DNA of 64,000 bases from contig NZ_CP009149.1 in assembly GCF_000739065.1 (NCBI RefSeq), forward strand, positions 558,001 to 622,000, in the 5' to 3' direction. This document shows, piece by piece, positions 1 to 7,820 of the stretch. A program made the translations under genes and the position numbers. Under the pieces are notes generated by a model. That model ran no database searches, had not been told where the DNA came from, and was given only the letters and a program-made list of their open reading frames with translations. How positions within the stretch are numbered: position 1 is the stretch's first letter; each line of letters starts with the position of its first letter. The stretch comes from Methanocaldococcus bathoardescens (GTDB taxonomy: Archaea; AGJL01; Methanococci; Methanococcales; Methanocaldococcaceae).

Positions 1-901
1 TGGAAACTGCAGATTTTGTGCTTTCAGGGCTAATGAAAATGACAAACATGCTTATTTTTTAGATATAGATGAAATTGCTAAAAGGGCTGTGGAGGCAAAA
101 AAATTTGGTTGCACTGAGGTTTGTATTCAAGGGGGATTGCATCCAAAGATAGACACTTATTATCAGGCAGAGATTTTAAAGGCTGTTCATAAAGCAACAA
201 AACCTTATGGTGACATACATATACACGCATTTTCACCAATGGAAGTTTATTTTGGAGCTGAAAATGCAGGTTTAACTATTAAAGAGGCATTAAAAATATT
301 AAAAGAAAATGGACTGAATTCAATGCCAGGAACTGCGGCAGAGATTTTAGATGATGAAATTAGAGCTGAGTTATGTCCAAATAAAATAAAAACAAGAGAA
401 TGGATTAATATAATTAAAGAAGCTCATAAATTAGGAATTCCTACAACCGCTACTATGATGTATGGGCATATTGAAGAATATAAACATTGGGTTAATCATC
501 TTTTTATAATTAAAGAGATTCAGGAAGAGACAAATGGCTTTACTGAATTTGTTCCTCTCTCGTTTATGCATAGATTTGCTCCAATTTATAAAGAAAGAAG
601 AGCTAAGGCTGGAGCTACGGGAATTGAAGATTTAAAGGTGTATGCGGTTAGCAGGATAATATTTAAAGGATTGATAAAAAATATCCAGGCTTCATGGGTT
701 AAATTGGGAAAAAAGATGGTTCAAGTTGCTTTAAGATGTGGAGCTAATGATGTTGGGGGAACTTTGATAGAAGAGAATATATCAAGAAGTGCAGGAGCTG
801 AGCATGGGGTTTATATGAGTGTTGAGGAAATTAGGGATATGATTAAAAGAGTTGGGTTAATTCCTAAGGAGAGAACTACTTTATATAAAATTTTAGATTA
901 A
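1..901 (+). CDS. cofH: CofH, F420 chromophore synthase subunit 2 (5' end outside window)
   Basis: The frame is open to the left edge and reads NCRFCAF a few residues in, the end of a radical SAM CxxxCxxC cluster, so the gene began before the window. CofH joins 5-amino-6-ribitylaminouracil to a tyrosine-derived 4-hydroxyphenyl unit; with CofG this makes the 7,8-didemethyl-8-hydroxy-5-deazariboflavin chromophore of F420. The visible part has the radical SAM barrel followed by family-typical segments: [18 protein letters not shown], a PGTAAEIL motif, TATMMYGH and, near the end, [19 protein letters not shown]. These identify CofH rather than CofG. The 3' end is complete. Family assignment is firm; the true start cannot be seen. 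Confidence 0.95.
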   Translation, partial: GNCRFCAFRANENDKHAYFLDIDEIAKRAVEAKKFGCTEVCIQGGLHPKIDTYYQAEILKAVHKATKPYGDIHIHAFSPMEVYFGAENAGLTIKEALKILKENGLNSMPGTAAEILDDEIRAELCPNKIKTREWINIIKEAHKLGIPTTATMMYGHIEEYKHWVNHLFIIKEIQEETNGFTEFVPLSFMHRFAPIYKERRAKAGATGIEDLKVYAVSRIIFKGLIKNIQASWVKLGKKMVQVALRCGANDVGGTLIEENISRSAGAEHGVYMSVEEIRDMIKRVGLIPKERTTLYKILD

Positions 902-948
902 ATGGGGTAAAAATTTCTCATTCTATAAAAATATCTTAAAAGAGTGGA

Positions 949-1149
949 TTGTGGTTGGATAAAGAAATAGAGCTTCAACTGTTATTGGCAGAGGAGAGTT
1001 TAGAAAAAGCAAAAATTTTATTTGAAAGAGAGTATTATATTGGAGCTGTATCAAGGGCTTATATAGTTCTGCTTTTGAAATTAACAAAGAAAAAGCTGAC
1101 TGTCATAATATATGCTGAAGAATTCCTATATAGTGTTAAAGAATCATAA
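949..1149 (+). pseudogene. Relic of a HEPN-domain protein
   Basis: The 66-codon frame begins LDKEIELQLLLAEESLEKA and continues to EYYIGAVSRAY, the first two helices and RAY motif of HEPN proteins, which normally run about 120-140 residues. After RAY the family pattern is lost; the -1 frame gives SSAF, which fits the usual YYSAF continuation. The end, YAEEFLYSVKES, resembles the last HEPN helix. A frameshift plus internal deletion is the simplest reading. The only in-frame start is a TTG without a clear ribosome site. No MNT nucleotidyltransferase partner is adjacent. It may still be translated as a short peptide, but I consider it non-functional. Confidence 0.5.
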
Positions 1150-1172
1150 AAACTCTAAAATGAGGGAAATTA

Positions 1173-2006
1173 ATGGATATTGTTGATTATTTAAGAGATG
1201 CAATAGATTACACAAAGTCAGACATTAAAAATTTTGTAATTGGATGGATTTTATTGTCATTGACGTGGTTTCTTATATCTATAGCTAAATATACAGCAAG
1301 TTGGGAAGTGTATTTAATTTTGATGATAATTTTCTTAATTCAGTGTGGGTATTACATAAAAATCATGAAAGAGACACTTAATGGAAGCAATAAATTACCA
1401 GATTGGAACAATTGTCCTAAATTATTAATAGATGGATTGCTTTATGACATTGGAGCATTAATGCTGCTATTTATAAGCTTAATCCCAGCGTTTGTTGGGG
1501 TTGTGTTATATATTGCTGGACTTCACTTTTTAGTTAAAACATTCTCATCAATTTTTGAGATTATTATGGATATTGGAGTATGGATTGCTATCTTAGGATT
1601 TATATTTGGATGCTTAGTATTTTTAATATATCTTCCAATATCCACAGCTAATTTTGCAAATAAAGGATTTTTTGGATTCTTTGAGTTCAAAAACCTATTT
1701 AAAATGATGAACCTCAAATATATAGTTTTGGCTATTGTTGTTTATGTTTTGACGTCTTTAGTTTATTTTATTGTCTATTTAATCATAGTTTTTGGTATTA
1801 TGATTGCTTTATATCTAATATATGGAAGTTTTGAGATGGTTTATATTAAAATAGGGGTTGAGAAGGATTATCTTCTAATTGGACTAATTGCTTTCATTAG
1901 TTCTGTAATATTTGGAGTTTCTACACTAATTCTGTATATTTTATATCACAGAATCTTTGCAAACTATTATAAAAATACTATAGGGAAGGTGAGAGTTTGG
2001 AAATAA
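1173..2006 (+). CDS. DUF4013-type multipass membrane protein
   Basis: A 277-residue protein beginning with YLRDAIDYTKSDIKNF, an N-terminal signature I associate with archaeal DUF4013 membrane proteins, followed by about six to seven hydrophobic segments (roughly residues 22-44, 46-65, 88-117, 128-157, 184-220 as one or two, and 234-260). No catalytic motif is visible; function is unknown. The start ATG has GAGGGA upstream. The stop overlaps the next gene by 10 bases, so the two are probably cotranscribed. Confidence 0.75.
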   Translation: MDIVDYLRDAIDYTKSDIKNFVIGWILLSLTWFLISIAKYTASWEVYLILMIIFLIQCGYYIKIMKETLNGSNKLPDWNNCPKLLIDGLLYDIGALMLLFISLIPAFVGVVLYIAGLHFLVKTFSSIFEIIMDIGVWIAILGFIFGCLVFLIYLPISTANFANKGFFGFFEFKNLFKMMNLKYIVLAIVVYVLTSLVYFIVYLIIVFGIMIALYLIYGSFEMVYIKIGVEKDYLLIGLIAFISSVIFGVSTLILYILYHRIFANYYKNTIGKVRVWK

Positions 2007-2485
2007 GGAAGAGATATTTTTTAAGCAAAAAAGATGTCAAAAAAATAAAAAAAGAATTAGAGGAGTTTTTTGAAAATGTTGATGAAATAATTCCAAAAAA
2101 AGGTAATGTGGAGATAGCTATAACTGATGATTTTGAGATAATATTGGTTGATAAAGAGCCAATTGCATTTAAAAAAGATGATAAAGTAATTCCAACATTA
2201 AAATTGTTATTAAAAGAAGTTCCAAACAAAAATTTAGTTGTTGTTGATATGGGTGCTATAAAATTCTTAATAAATGGGGCAGATGTAATGGCCCCTGGGA
2301 TTGTAGAGGCGGATGAAAATATTAAAGAGGGAGATGTTGTTTTTGTTGTAGATGAAAACCATAAAAAGCCAATATGTGTTGGGATTGCATTAATGAATGG
2401 AAAAGAGATGAAAGAAGCAGATAAAGGGAAAGCTATTAAAAACCTTCATTATGTAGGTGACAAGATTTGGAACTTTAGGGGATAA
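1997..2485 (+). CDS. PUA-domain RNA-binding protein
   Basis: A 162-residue protein with a basic N-terminal segment (KKDVKKIKKEL) and a C-terminal PUA domain from about residue 72 to 155. Its core shows VVVDMGAIKFLINGADVMAPG, then a GDVVFVV strand and a final GKAIKNLHYVGD. This arrangement resembles archaeal relatives of MCT-1/Tma20, which bind tRNA or the ribosome in eukaryotic initiation. That role is inferred from family. The start is a TTG with GGTGAG eight bases upstream, lying inside the end of the preceding membrane gene; no ATG alternative keeps the conserved N-terminus. Confidence 0.8.
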   Translation: MEIRKRYFLSKKDVKKIKKELEEFFENVDEIIPKKGNVEIAITDDFEIILVDKEPIAFKKDDKVIPTLKLLLKEVPNKNLVVVDMGAIKFLINGADVMAPGIVEADENIKEGDVVFVVDENHKKPICVGIALMNGKEMKEADKGKAIKNLHYVGDKIWNFRG

Positions 2486-2486
2486 A

Positions 2487-3227
2487 ATGGATGATAAAAG
2501 GTATCTATTGGCAATAGGTATCTCTCTAATTTTTTTATCTGCATTAATTTATTCAATACATTTTTTAATCTTTGGAAAAGTTGATTATATATTAAACTAC
2601 TTTTTATTGCATTTGGCATTCGTTCCTATCGAAGTTTTGGTTGTAAGTTTAATCATTGAGGAAATCTTAGACCATAGAGAAAAAATGAAAAAGTTGGAAA
2701 AATTAAATATGGTTGTTGGTTCTTTTTTCAATAGTGTTGGGGAAGAGCTCTTAAAAATAATCTTAGAAGGAGATGTTGGAAATATAAGAGATTATTTAAA
2801 AATATCAGAGGATTGGGATAATAAAACCTACGAAAAAACAAAAAAATTGCTAAAGAATTATGAGTGCAACATAGATATAGAAAAAATTGATTTATATGAG
2901 CTTAAAAGTCTATTAGAGAGAAATAAAGAATTTCTTTTAAGATTGATGGAAAATCCTTTGCTATTGGAGCATGAAGATTTTACTGAATTGTTATTGGCGG
3001 TGTTTCATTTAGCTGATGAGCTACATAGAAGAAATAATTTAGATAACCTCCCAAAAAGCGATTTAGATCATTTAAAGAATGATATTATTAGAGTTTATAG
3101 ATTATTAGTTATTCAATGGTTAAACTACTTAATGCACTTAAAAGATAACTATCCATATCTCTACTCGTTATGTTTGAGAGCAAATCCATTTGATAACAAA
3201 TCTGTAATCATAAGGGATGATAAATGA
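2487..3227 (+). CDS. Membrane-anchored protein of unknown function
   Basis: I chose the ATG one base after the PUA gene's stop because AGGGGAT lies just upstream; a GTG thirty bases earlier would overlap that gene. The 246-residue product has two hydrophobic helices (about residues 8-28 and 37-58) and then a long charged, helical, probably cytoplasmic domain rich in Lys, Glu and Leu. No known motif was recognised. Its stop overlaps the following glycosylase start (ATGA), so it sits in the PUA-glycosylase transcription unit. Confidence 0.7.
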   Translation: MDDKRYLLAIGISLIFLSALIYSIHFLIFGKVDYILNYFLLHLAFVPIEVLVVSLIIEEILDHREKMKKLEKLNMVVGSFFNSVGEELLKIILEGDVGNIRDYLKISEDWDNKTYEKTKKLLKNYECNIDIEKIDLYELKSLLERNKEFLLRLMENPLLLEHEDFTELLLAVFHLADELHRRNNLDNLPKSDLDHLKNDIIRVYRLLVIQWLNYLMHLKDNYPYLYSLCLRANPFDNKSVIIRDDK

Positions 3228-3895
3228 GGGAAAATAGATTTGAGATAGTATACACCATATACAAAATTTTATTAAACTACTATGGACATCAAAATTGGTG
3301 GCCTGCTGAAACAAGGTATGAGGTTGTTGTTGGAGCAATTTTAACTCAAAATACCAGTTGGAAAAATGTGGAAAAAGCCATTAATAACTTAAAAAATGAG
3401 AATTTATTGAAAGAAGAAAAAATACTAAACGTAGATGAAGATAAATTAAAAGAGCTTATAAAACCTGCTGGATTTTATAATTTGAAAGTTAAACGTCTAA
3501 AAAATGTAACTAAATTTATTGTTAATAATTATGGAAATACAGAAGAGATGGCTAAAACAGATAAAGACATTTTAACATTAAGGGCTGAGCTCTTATCAAT
3601 AAATGGTGTTGGAAAGGAAACTGCTGATAGCATTTTGTTGTATGCGTTAGATAGAGAGAGCTTTGTTGTTGATGCATATACAAAAAGGATGTTTAGTAGG
3701 TTAGGAATAATTAATGAAAAAGCTAAATACGATGAAATTAAAGAAATATTTGAAAAATCTCTGCCAAAAGATTTGGAAATATACAAAGAATATCACGCAT
3801 TAATTGTTGAACACTGTAAAAAGTTTTGTAGGAAAAAGCCGTTGTGTGATGACTGCCCAATTATAGTTTTTTGCAAAACATCTTTGAATAAATAA
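3224..3895 (+). CDS. HhH-GPD DNA glycosylase, MagIII-like, with 4Fe-4S cluster
   Basis: A 223-residue endonuclease III superfamily member. It has the N-terminal ILTQNTSW element, the helix-hairpin-helix LLSINGVGKETADSIL, the catalytic aspartate in VVDAYTKR, and a C-terminal cysteine cluster (C-x5-C-x2-C-x5-C) for 4Fe-4S. The lysine that makes endonuclease III a bifunctional lyase (GVGRKTA) is Glu here (GVGKETA). That pattern is known from monofunctional 3-methyladenine glycosylases of the MagIII/MpgII type. Predicted role: excision of alkylated bases, important at high temperature. Substrate is inferred, not shown. A hairpin terminator follows immediately. Confidence 0.82.
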   Translation: MRENRFEIVYTIYKILLNYYGHQNWWPAETRYEVVVGAILTQNTSWKNVEKAINNLKNENLLKEEKILNVDEDKLKELIKPAGFYNLKVKRLKNVTKFIVNNYGNTEEMAKTDKDILTLRAELLSINGVGKETADSILLYALDRESFVVDAYTKRMFSRLGIINEKAKYDEIKEIFEKSLPKDLEIYKEYHALIVEHCKKFCRKKPLCDDCPIIVFCKTSLNK

Positions 3896-3946
3896 GGCAT
3901 TTATGAATGCCTACCTTTGGGAGGCGTTCAAATCTTCCTTTTTTTT
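3896..3946 (+). terminator. Overlapping hairpins plus T tract
   Basis: Directly after the glycosylase stop are two mutually exclusive stem-loops. The first pairs GGCATT (3896-3901) with AATGCC (3906-3911) across TATG. The second pairs GAATGCCT (3905-3912) with AGGCGTTC (3922-3929), one G-U pair, and can extend by two C-G pairs around a TTT loop. A run of eight T follows at 3939-3946. The second hairpin with its T run looks like a terminator; the overlap with the first is unusual. Confidence 0.6.
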
Positions 3947-3970
3947 AATTTTAATAACTTTTGCAAAAAA

Positions 3971-4030
3971 CTATATAAAAAATTCTGCCTCTCACAATAA
4001 TTTTTATAATCTTTAAAAAAGTATATATAT
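3971..4030 (+). promoter_or_regulatory. Promoter region of the Hfq-like gene
   Basis: Two TATA-like elements precede the Sm-protein gene: CTATATAAAA at 3971-3980, after an A-rich BRE-like stretch, and GTATATATAT at 4021-4030. The second, about 54 bases before the ATG, leaves room for a short leader with AAAGGTGGAG as ribosome site. Which one is used cannot be decided by eye. Confidence 0.45.
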
Positions 4031-4083
4031 GTGATTGAAAATTATAAGGGTTGATATTTATAAGATATTGAAAGGTGGAGTAA

Positions 4084-4299
<216 letters not shown>

Positions 4300-4320
4300 A
4301 TCCTCCTCTATTTTTATTTT

Positions 4321-4338
4321 TACATTTTATAAAATGTA
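4321..4338. promoter_or_regulatory. Perfect 18-bp palindrome
   Basis: TACATTTTATAAAATGTA reads identically on both strands. It lies 22 bases after the Hfq-like gene and about 85 bases before the next start. It follows a T-rich run, so it could be a weak terminator for the small gene, or an operator for a dimeric regulator of the downstream gene. Confidence 0.4.
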
Positions 4339-4422
4339 GAGCTTAACACAACTATTTTCAGTTAAGTTTAAATCTGAGAGGTTAGTATATTAATTTTTAC
4401 AACTTTAAATTAAGGGGATACT

Positions 4423-4704
4423 ATGCCAAAAATGGTTTTATTGCCAAGAATGACAATGGCTTTAGGAGGGTATATTAGAGAGACAACCTTTCCTTATGAA
4501 GGGGATGATGTAAAGCCCTTCCCATACAGAAATGTTATAGTTGGGAATCCAACTGATGAACCAATAAAGATAGAAGTCCCTGCTTATGATGAAGGCTGGA
4601 TAGAAAGGCATAGAAAATTAGGTTTGATAGTTGTTCCAGTTACAGAGGATGATGATTTTGTTGGATTGTTTCAGATGGTTAAAGAGAAGGTAAAAAAAGC
4701 ATAG
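4423..4704 (+). CDS. Probable energy-converting hydrogenase B subunit EhbP
   Basis: A 93-residue soluble protein with strongly patterned segments: ALGGYIRETTFPYEG, PYRNVIVGNPTDEPIKIEVP and RKLGLIVVPVTEDDDFVGLF. From memory this matches the small subunit EhbP of the methanogen membrane hydrogenase Ehb, which makes low-potential ferredoxin for carbon assimilation; I could not check by search. The other ehb genes here (ehbM, ehbO) lie near 33 kb, consistent with scattered ehb genes in this genus. The start has AAGGGGAT nine bases upstream. Confidence 0.55.
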   Translation: MPKMVLLPRMTMALGGYIRETTFPYEGDDVKPFPYRNVIVGNPTDEPIKIEVPAYDEGWIERHRKLGLIVVPVTEDDDFVGLFQMVKEKVKKA

Positions 4705-4757
4705 GTATGTATTAACTGAACTAATTTTAATTAAAAATGTAAAAAAGGGAATAAACC

Positions 4758-5441
4758 ATGATAAAGGGAATTTTGTTTGATTTAGACGACACTTTATATA
4801 ATTCATCGGAATTTGTAGAAATTGCAAGAAGAGAGGCTGTTAAATCAATGATAGATGCTGGTTTAAATATAAAATTTGAAGAAGCCATGGGTATATTAAA
4901 TAAAATCATTAAGGATAAAGGTTCAAACTATGGAAAGCATTTTGATGATTTGGTTAAAGCTGTTTTAGGAAGATATGACCCAAAAATAATAACCACTGGA
5001 ATAATAACATACCACAACGTTAAAGTTGCCTTATTAAGACCCTACCCCCATACAATAAAGACATTAATAGAACTAAAAGCAATGGGACTAAAATTGGGAG
5101 TTATAACTGATGGATTAACTATAAAGCAATGGGAAAAACTTATTAGGTTAGGGATACATCCATTTTTTGATGATGTTATTACTTCAGAGGAGTTTGGTTT
5201 AGGGAAGCCACATTTAGAGTTTTTTAAATATGGACTAAGTAGGATGGGATTAAAACCTGAAGAGACCGTATATGTTGGAGATAGAGTTGATAAAGATATA
5301 AAACCAGCAAAAGAATTGGGGATGATAACAGTTAGAATATTAAAAGGAAAGTATAAAGATATGGTAGATAATAAGTATAGCGATTATACTATAAAATCAC
5401 TTCAAGAGCTCGTAGATATTGTTAAAAATTTAAAACAATAA
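4758..5441 (+). CDS. HAD superfamily hydrolase
   Basis: A 227-residue phosphatase of the haloacid dehalogenase class, subfamily I. Motif I is LFDLDDTLYNS near residue 5 with nucleophile and acid Asp. A helical cap follows. Motif II is the Thr of GVITDG, motif III the Lys of LGKPHLEF, and motif IV VYVGDRVDKDI. The fold and chemistry are certain, with phosphate ester hydrolysis via an aspartyl-phosphate. The substrate is not. The cobS gene begins 15 bases after its stop, so it might supply alpha-ribazole-phosphate phosphatase activity; that is only a neighbourhood inference. Confidence 0.85.
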   Translation: MIKGILFDLDDTLYNSSEFVEIARREAVKSMIDAGLNIKFEEAMGILNKIIKDKGSNYGKHFDDLVKAVLGRYDPKIITTGIITYHNVKVALLRPYPHTIKTLIELKAMGLKLGVITDGLTIKQWEKLIRLGIHPFFDDVITSEEFGLGKPHLEFFKYGLSRMGLKPEETVYVGDRVDKDIKPAKELGMITVRILKGKYKDMVDNKYSDYTIKSLQELVDIVKNLKQ

Positions 5442-5456
5442 AATTTTGGGGATATA

Positions 5457-6215
5457 ATGTTCAAGGAGTTTAAAGCACTGTTATCATTTTTTACAAGAAT
5501 CCCTATCTATATTGAAGATTTTGATTTTGATGATGTTGCTAATCATTTTTACCTAATTATTTTAATTGGCTATGTATTTGGAATTTTTAGTTTAATAATT
5601 AGCTATATTTTTAGTTTTTTGTTTCCCAATCTTTTAGCAGCTATTTTAATTTTGTTTTTTATTGAATATTTAAATGGTTTTCACCATATTGATGGCTTAA
5701 TTGACTTTGGAGATGGATGGATGGCCGTTGGGGATAAAAGAAAGAAATTAATGGCTATGAAAGATAGATATATTGGATGTGGTGGTTTAGTTTTTGCAAT
5801 ATTTGTTAATTTAATGGCAGTTGCATCTATATCCTATATTTTAGAGATTTCTATTTTGTATTTATTGGTTGTAGAGGTTTGTGCAAAGCTTGGGATGTTG
5901 AGCTGTTCAACATTTGGAAATCCTTTAATTGAAGGAACTGGAAGATACTTTGTTAAAAAGGCAGATGAAAAGTTTTTAACAATTGGAATTATTTTATCTC
6001 TCCCGCTACTTTTAATATTTAGTGGGGTTGAAAGGAAAATCATCATAATAGCCATAATAATAGCAATAATTACTGGTTTGTGTATGGCTAAAATAGCTAA
6101 AAAGCATTTTGGTGGGGTTAATGGAGATGTTTTAGGAGCTTCAAATGAGATAACAAGAGTTGTTGTTTTAATAACAATTATAGCAAGTATTAAGATATTT
6201 TCATTAATAATCTAA
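5457..6215 (+). CDS. cobS: Cobalamin synthase (adenosylcobinamide-GDP ribazoletransferase)
   Basis: A 252-residue multipass membrane protein of the CobS family. It has [16 protein letters not shown] (about residues 75-90), [16 protein letters not shown] and a C-terminal [16 protein letters not shown], the conserved acidic motifs that bind metal and nucleotide. It joins adenosylcobinamide-GDP to alpha-ribazole, the last assembly step of cobamide synthesis. Cobamides are needed by methyltransferases in methanogenesis. A CobN-like chelatase lies at 7.8 kb. Confidence 0.93.
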   Translation: MFKEFKALLSFFTRIPIYIEDFDFDDVANHFYLIILIGYVFGIFSLIISYIFSFLFPNLLAAILILFFIEYLNGFHHIDGLIDFGDGWMAVGDKRKKLMAMKDRYIGCGGLVFAIFVNLMAVASISYILEISILYLLVVEVCAKLGMLSCSTFGNPLIEGTGRYFVKKADEKFLTIGIILSLPLLLIFSGVERKIIIIAIIIAIITGLCMAKIAKKHFGGVNGDVLGASNEITRVVVLITIIASIKIFSLII

Positions 6216-6235
6216 GTTTTATATGTGGTGAGATT

Positions 6236-6823
6236 ATGAAAAAGCTTTTAATTGCTTTTATTTTGATTTCTATAAGTTTGTGTGGGTGTGTTGATTTTAA
6301 AAGTATTGAGAATTATGGAAATTATCAAAACTATAATAATTTTGTAAATACTCATGAACACTATTATGGAAAGGTCGTTAAAGTTGTAGATGGAGACACT
6401 GTTTATGTAAATGTTAATGGAGAATTATGGAAAATCAGGTTGTTAGGAGTTGATACACCCGAAACATACAAGAAAAATAACCCTCATGAATACTATCTAC
6501 TAAATGGCACACCAATAACAAATACAACCTATCTAAAAATTTGGGGAGAGAAGGCTAAATACTTTGCAAAGAAGCAATTAGAAAATAAAACAGTTATTAT
6601 TGTCTTTGACAATGAAGCCCCAAAGAAAGATAAATATGGGAGATATTTAGCTTATATCTTTATAAATAACTCTAATAATTTAATAAACTTCAATGAAGAG
6701 CTTTTAAAATATGGTTATGCAAGAGTTTATATTAGTAATTTTGAGTTGAAAGATGAATTCTTAGAAGTTGAAAGAGAAGCAAAGGAAAACAGAATTGGTC
6801 TGTGGAATTGGCACAATAACTAA
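6236..6823 (+). CDS. Secreted thermonuclease-like lipoprotein
   Basis: A 195-residue protein with a signal peptide ([18 protein letters not shown]) ending in a lipobox-like Cys at residue 18, so probably lipid-anchored outside the cell. From residue 43 it is a staphylococcal nuclease domain: [42 protein letters not shown] and [12 protein letters not shown]. These retain the Asp, Arg, Glu and second Arg of the calcium-dependent active site. Predicted to cut extracellular DNA or RNA. The start has GGTGAG nearby. Confidence 0.88.
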   Translation: MKKLLIAFILISISLCGCVDFKSIENYGNYQNYNNFVNTHEHYYGKVVKVVDGDTVYVNVNGELWKIRLLGVDTPETYKKNNPHEYYLLNGTPITNTTYLKIWGEKAKYFAKKQLENKTVIIVFDNEAPKKDKYGRYLAYIFINNSNNLINFNEELLKYGYARVYISNFELKDEFLEVEREAKENRIGLWNWHNN

Positions 6824-6836
6824 AGAGGATGATTTT

Positions 6837-7685
6837 ATGGAAGGGAGAGCTTATGCTTTAGCATCTGGAACAATAATCAATGCAATAGCAACAGGTAAAG
6901 GCTCAGCTTTTGGACTAAATTTGAAAGTCTATGCAAGAGTTAAGTTAATAGACGATGGAAAAAATAGGATAGAAGGGAAAGTTTTAGATAATCCAAATAT
7001 TAAGCCAAATTTAATAGTAAGATGTGTTAAAAACACCTTAGATTATTTTGGGCTGAATTACTCTGCCTATGTTGAAACAAAGACGGAAATTCCTATAAAA
7101 TCAGGTTTAAGCAGTAGTTCAGCCACTTCTAATGCAGTTGTTTTAGCAACACTTGATGCATTAGGGGAAAAGATAGATGATGAGCTAATATTAAATTTGG
7201 GCATAAAATCAAGTTTTGATGAAAAATTAACTGTCACTGGAGCTTATGATGATGCTACAGCTTCATACTATGGTGGAATAACCATAACTGACAATATAGA
7301 AAGGAAAATTTTAAAAAGAGATAAGATGATAGAAGATTTAAATGTTTTAGTTTTAATTCCGAATTTAGAAAAGAATGTTGATGTAAATAGAATGAAATTA
7401 ATAAAAGATTATGTTGAAATTGCCTTTAATGAAGCTATTAATGGAAACTATTTTAAAGCTTTGTTTTTGAATGGAATTCTTTATGCATCAGCTTTAAACT
7501 TTCCAACAAACATAGCAATAGATGCCTTAGAAGCTGGAGCTATAACAGCTGGCTTATCTGGAACTGGACCTTCTTATATAGCCATAGTTGAAGATGAAAA
7601 TGTTGAGAAGGTAAAAGAGAAGTTAAATAGGTACGGAAGAGTTATTTTAACTAAACCAAACAATGATGGGGCTTCTATTTACTAA
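6837..7685 (+). CDS. aroK: Archaeal shikimate kinase (GHMP family)
   Basis: The start chosen is the ATG giving [20 protein letters not shown], with GAGGAT upstream; longer in-frame starts overlap the nuclease gene. The 282-residue product has the GHMP ATP-binding motif [16 protein letters not shown] and the C-terminal [12 protein letters not shown] motif. Archaeal shikimate kinases are homoserine-kinase relatives, not related to bacterial AroK. It phosphorylates shikimate in aromatic amino acid synthesis; aroD is at 19.3 kb. Confidence 0.9.
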   Translation: MEGRAYALASGTIINAIATGKGSAFGLNLKVYARVKLIDDGKNRIEGKVLDNPNIKPNLIVRCVKNTLDYFGLNYSAYVETKTEIPIKSGLSSSSATSNAVVLATLDALGEKIDDELILNLGIKSSFDEKLTVTGAYDDATASYYGGITITDNIERKILKRDKMIEDLNVLVLIPNLEKNVDVNRMKLIKDYVEIAFNEAINGNYFKALFLNGILYASALNFPTNIAIDALEAGAITAGLSGTGPSYIAIVEDENVEKVKEKLNRYGRVILTKPNNDGASIY

Positions 7686-7777
7686 TTTTAATTTTTTATT
7701 TTTATGAAATCTATCATGATTTTTAATGACAAATTATAAATAGTAATAGTTTAGTAATAAAATCTATAGAAAATTAA

Positions 7778-7790
7778 CACTAAAGTAGTG
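7778..7790. promoter_or_regulatory. Inverted repeat in the chelatase leader
   Basis: CACTAAAGTAGTG has perfect 5-base arms around AAG. It lies 30 bases before the chelatase ATG and about 40 bases after a TATA-like ATTATAAA (7733-7740). It could be an operator or short RNA hairpin near the transcript start; chance is possible for arms this short. Confidence 0.25.
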
Positions 7791-7820
7791 ATTATAAACT
7801 CTCAATATTATGGTGGTATT

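Noticed and set aside
7788-7820. Earlier GTG start for the chelatase
   Set aside because: No ribosome site precedes it, and the strong GGTGGT lies after it, directly before the ATG at 7821.
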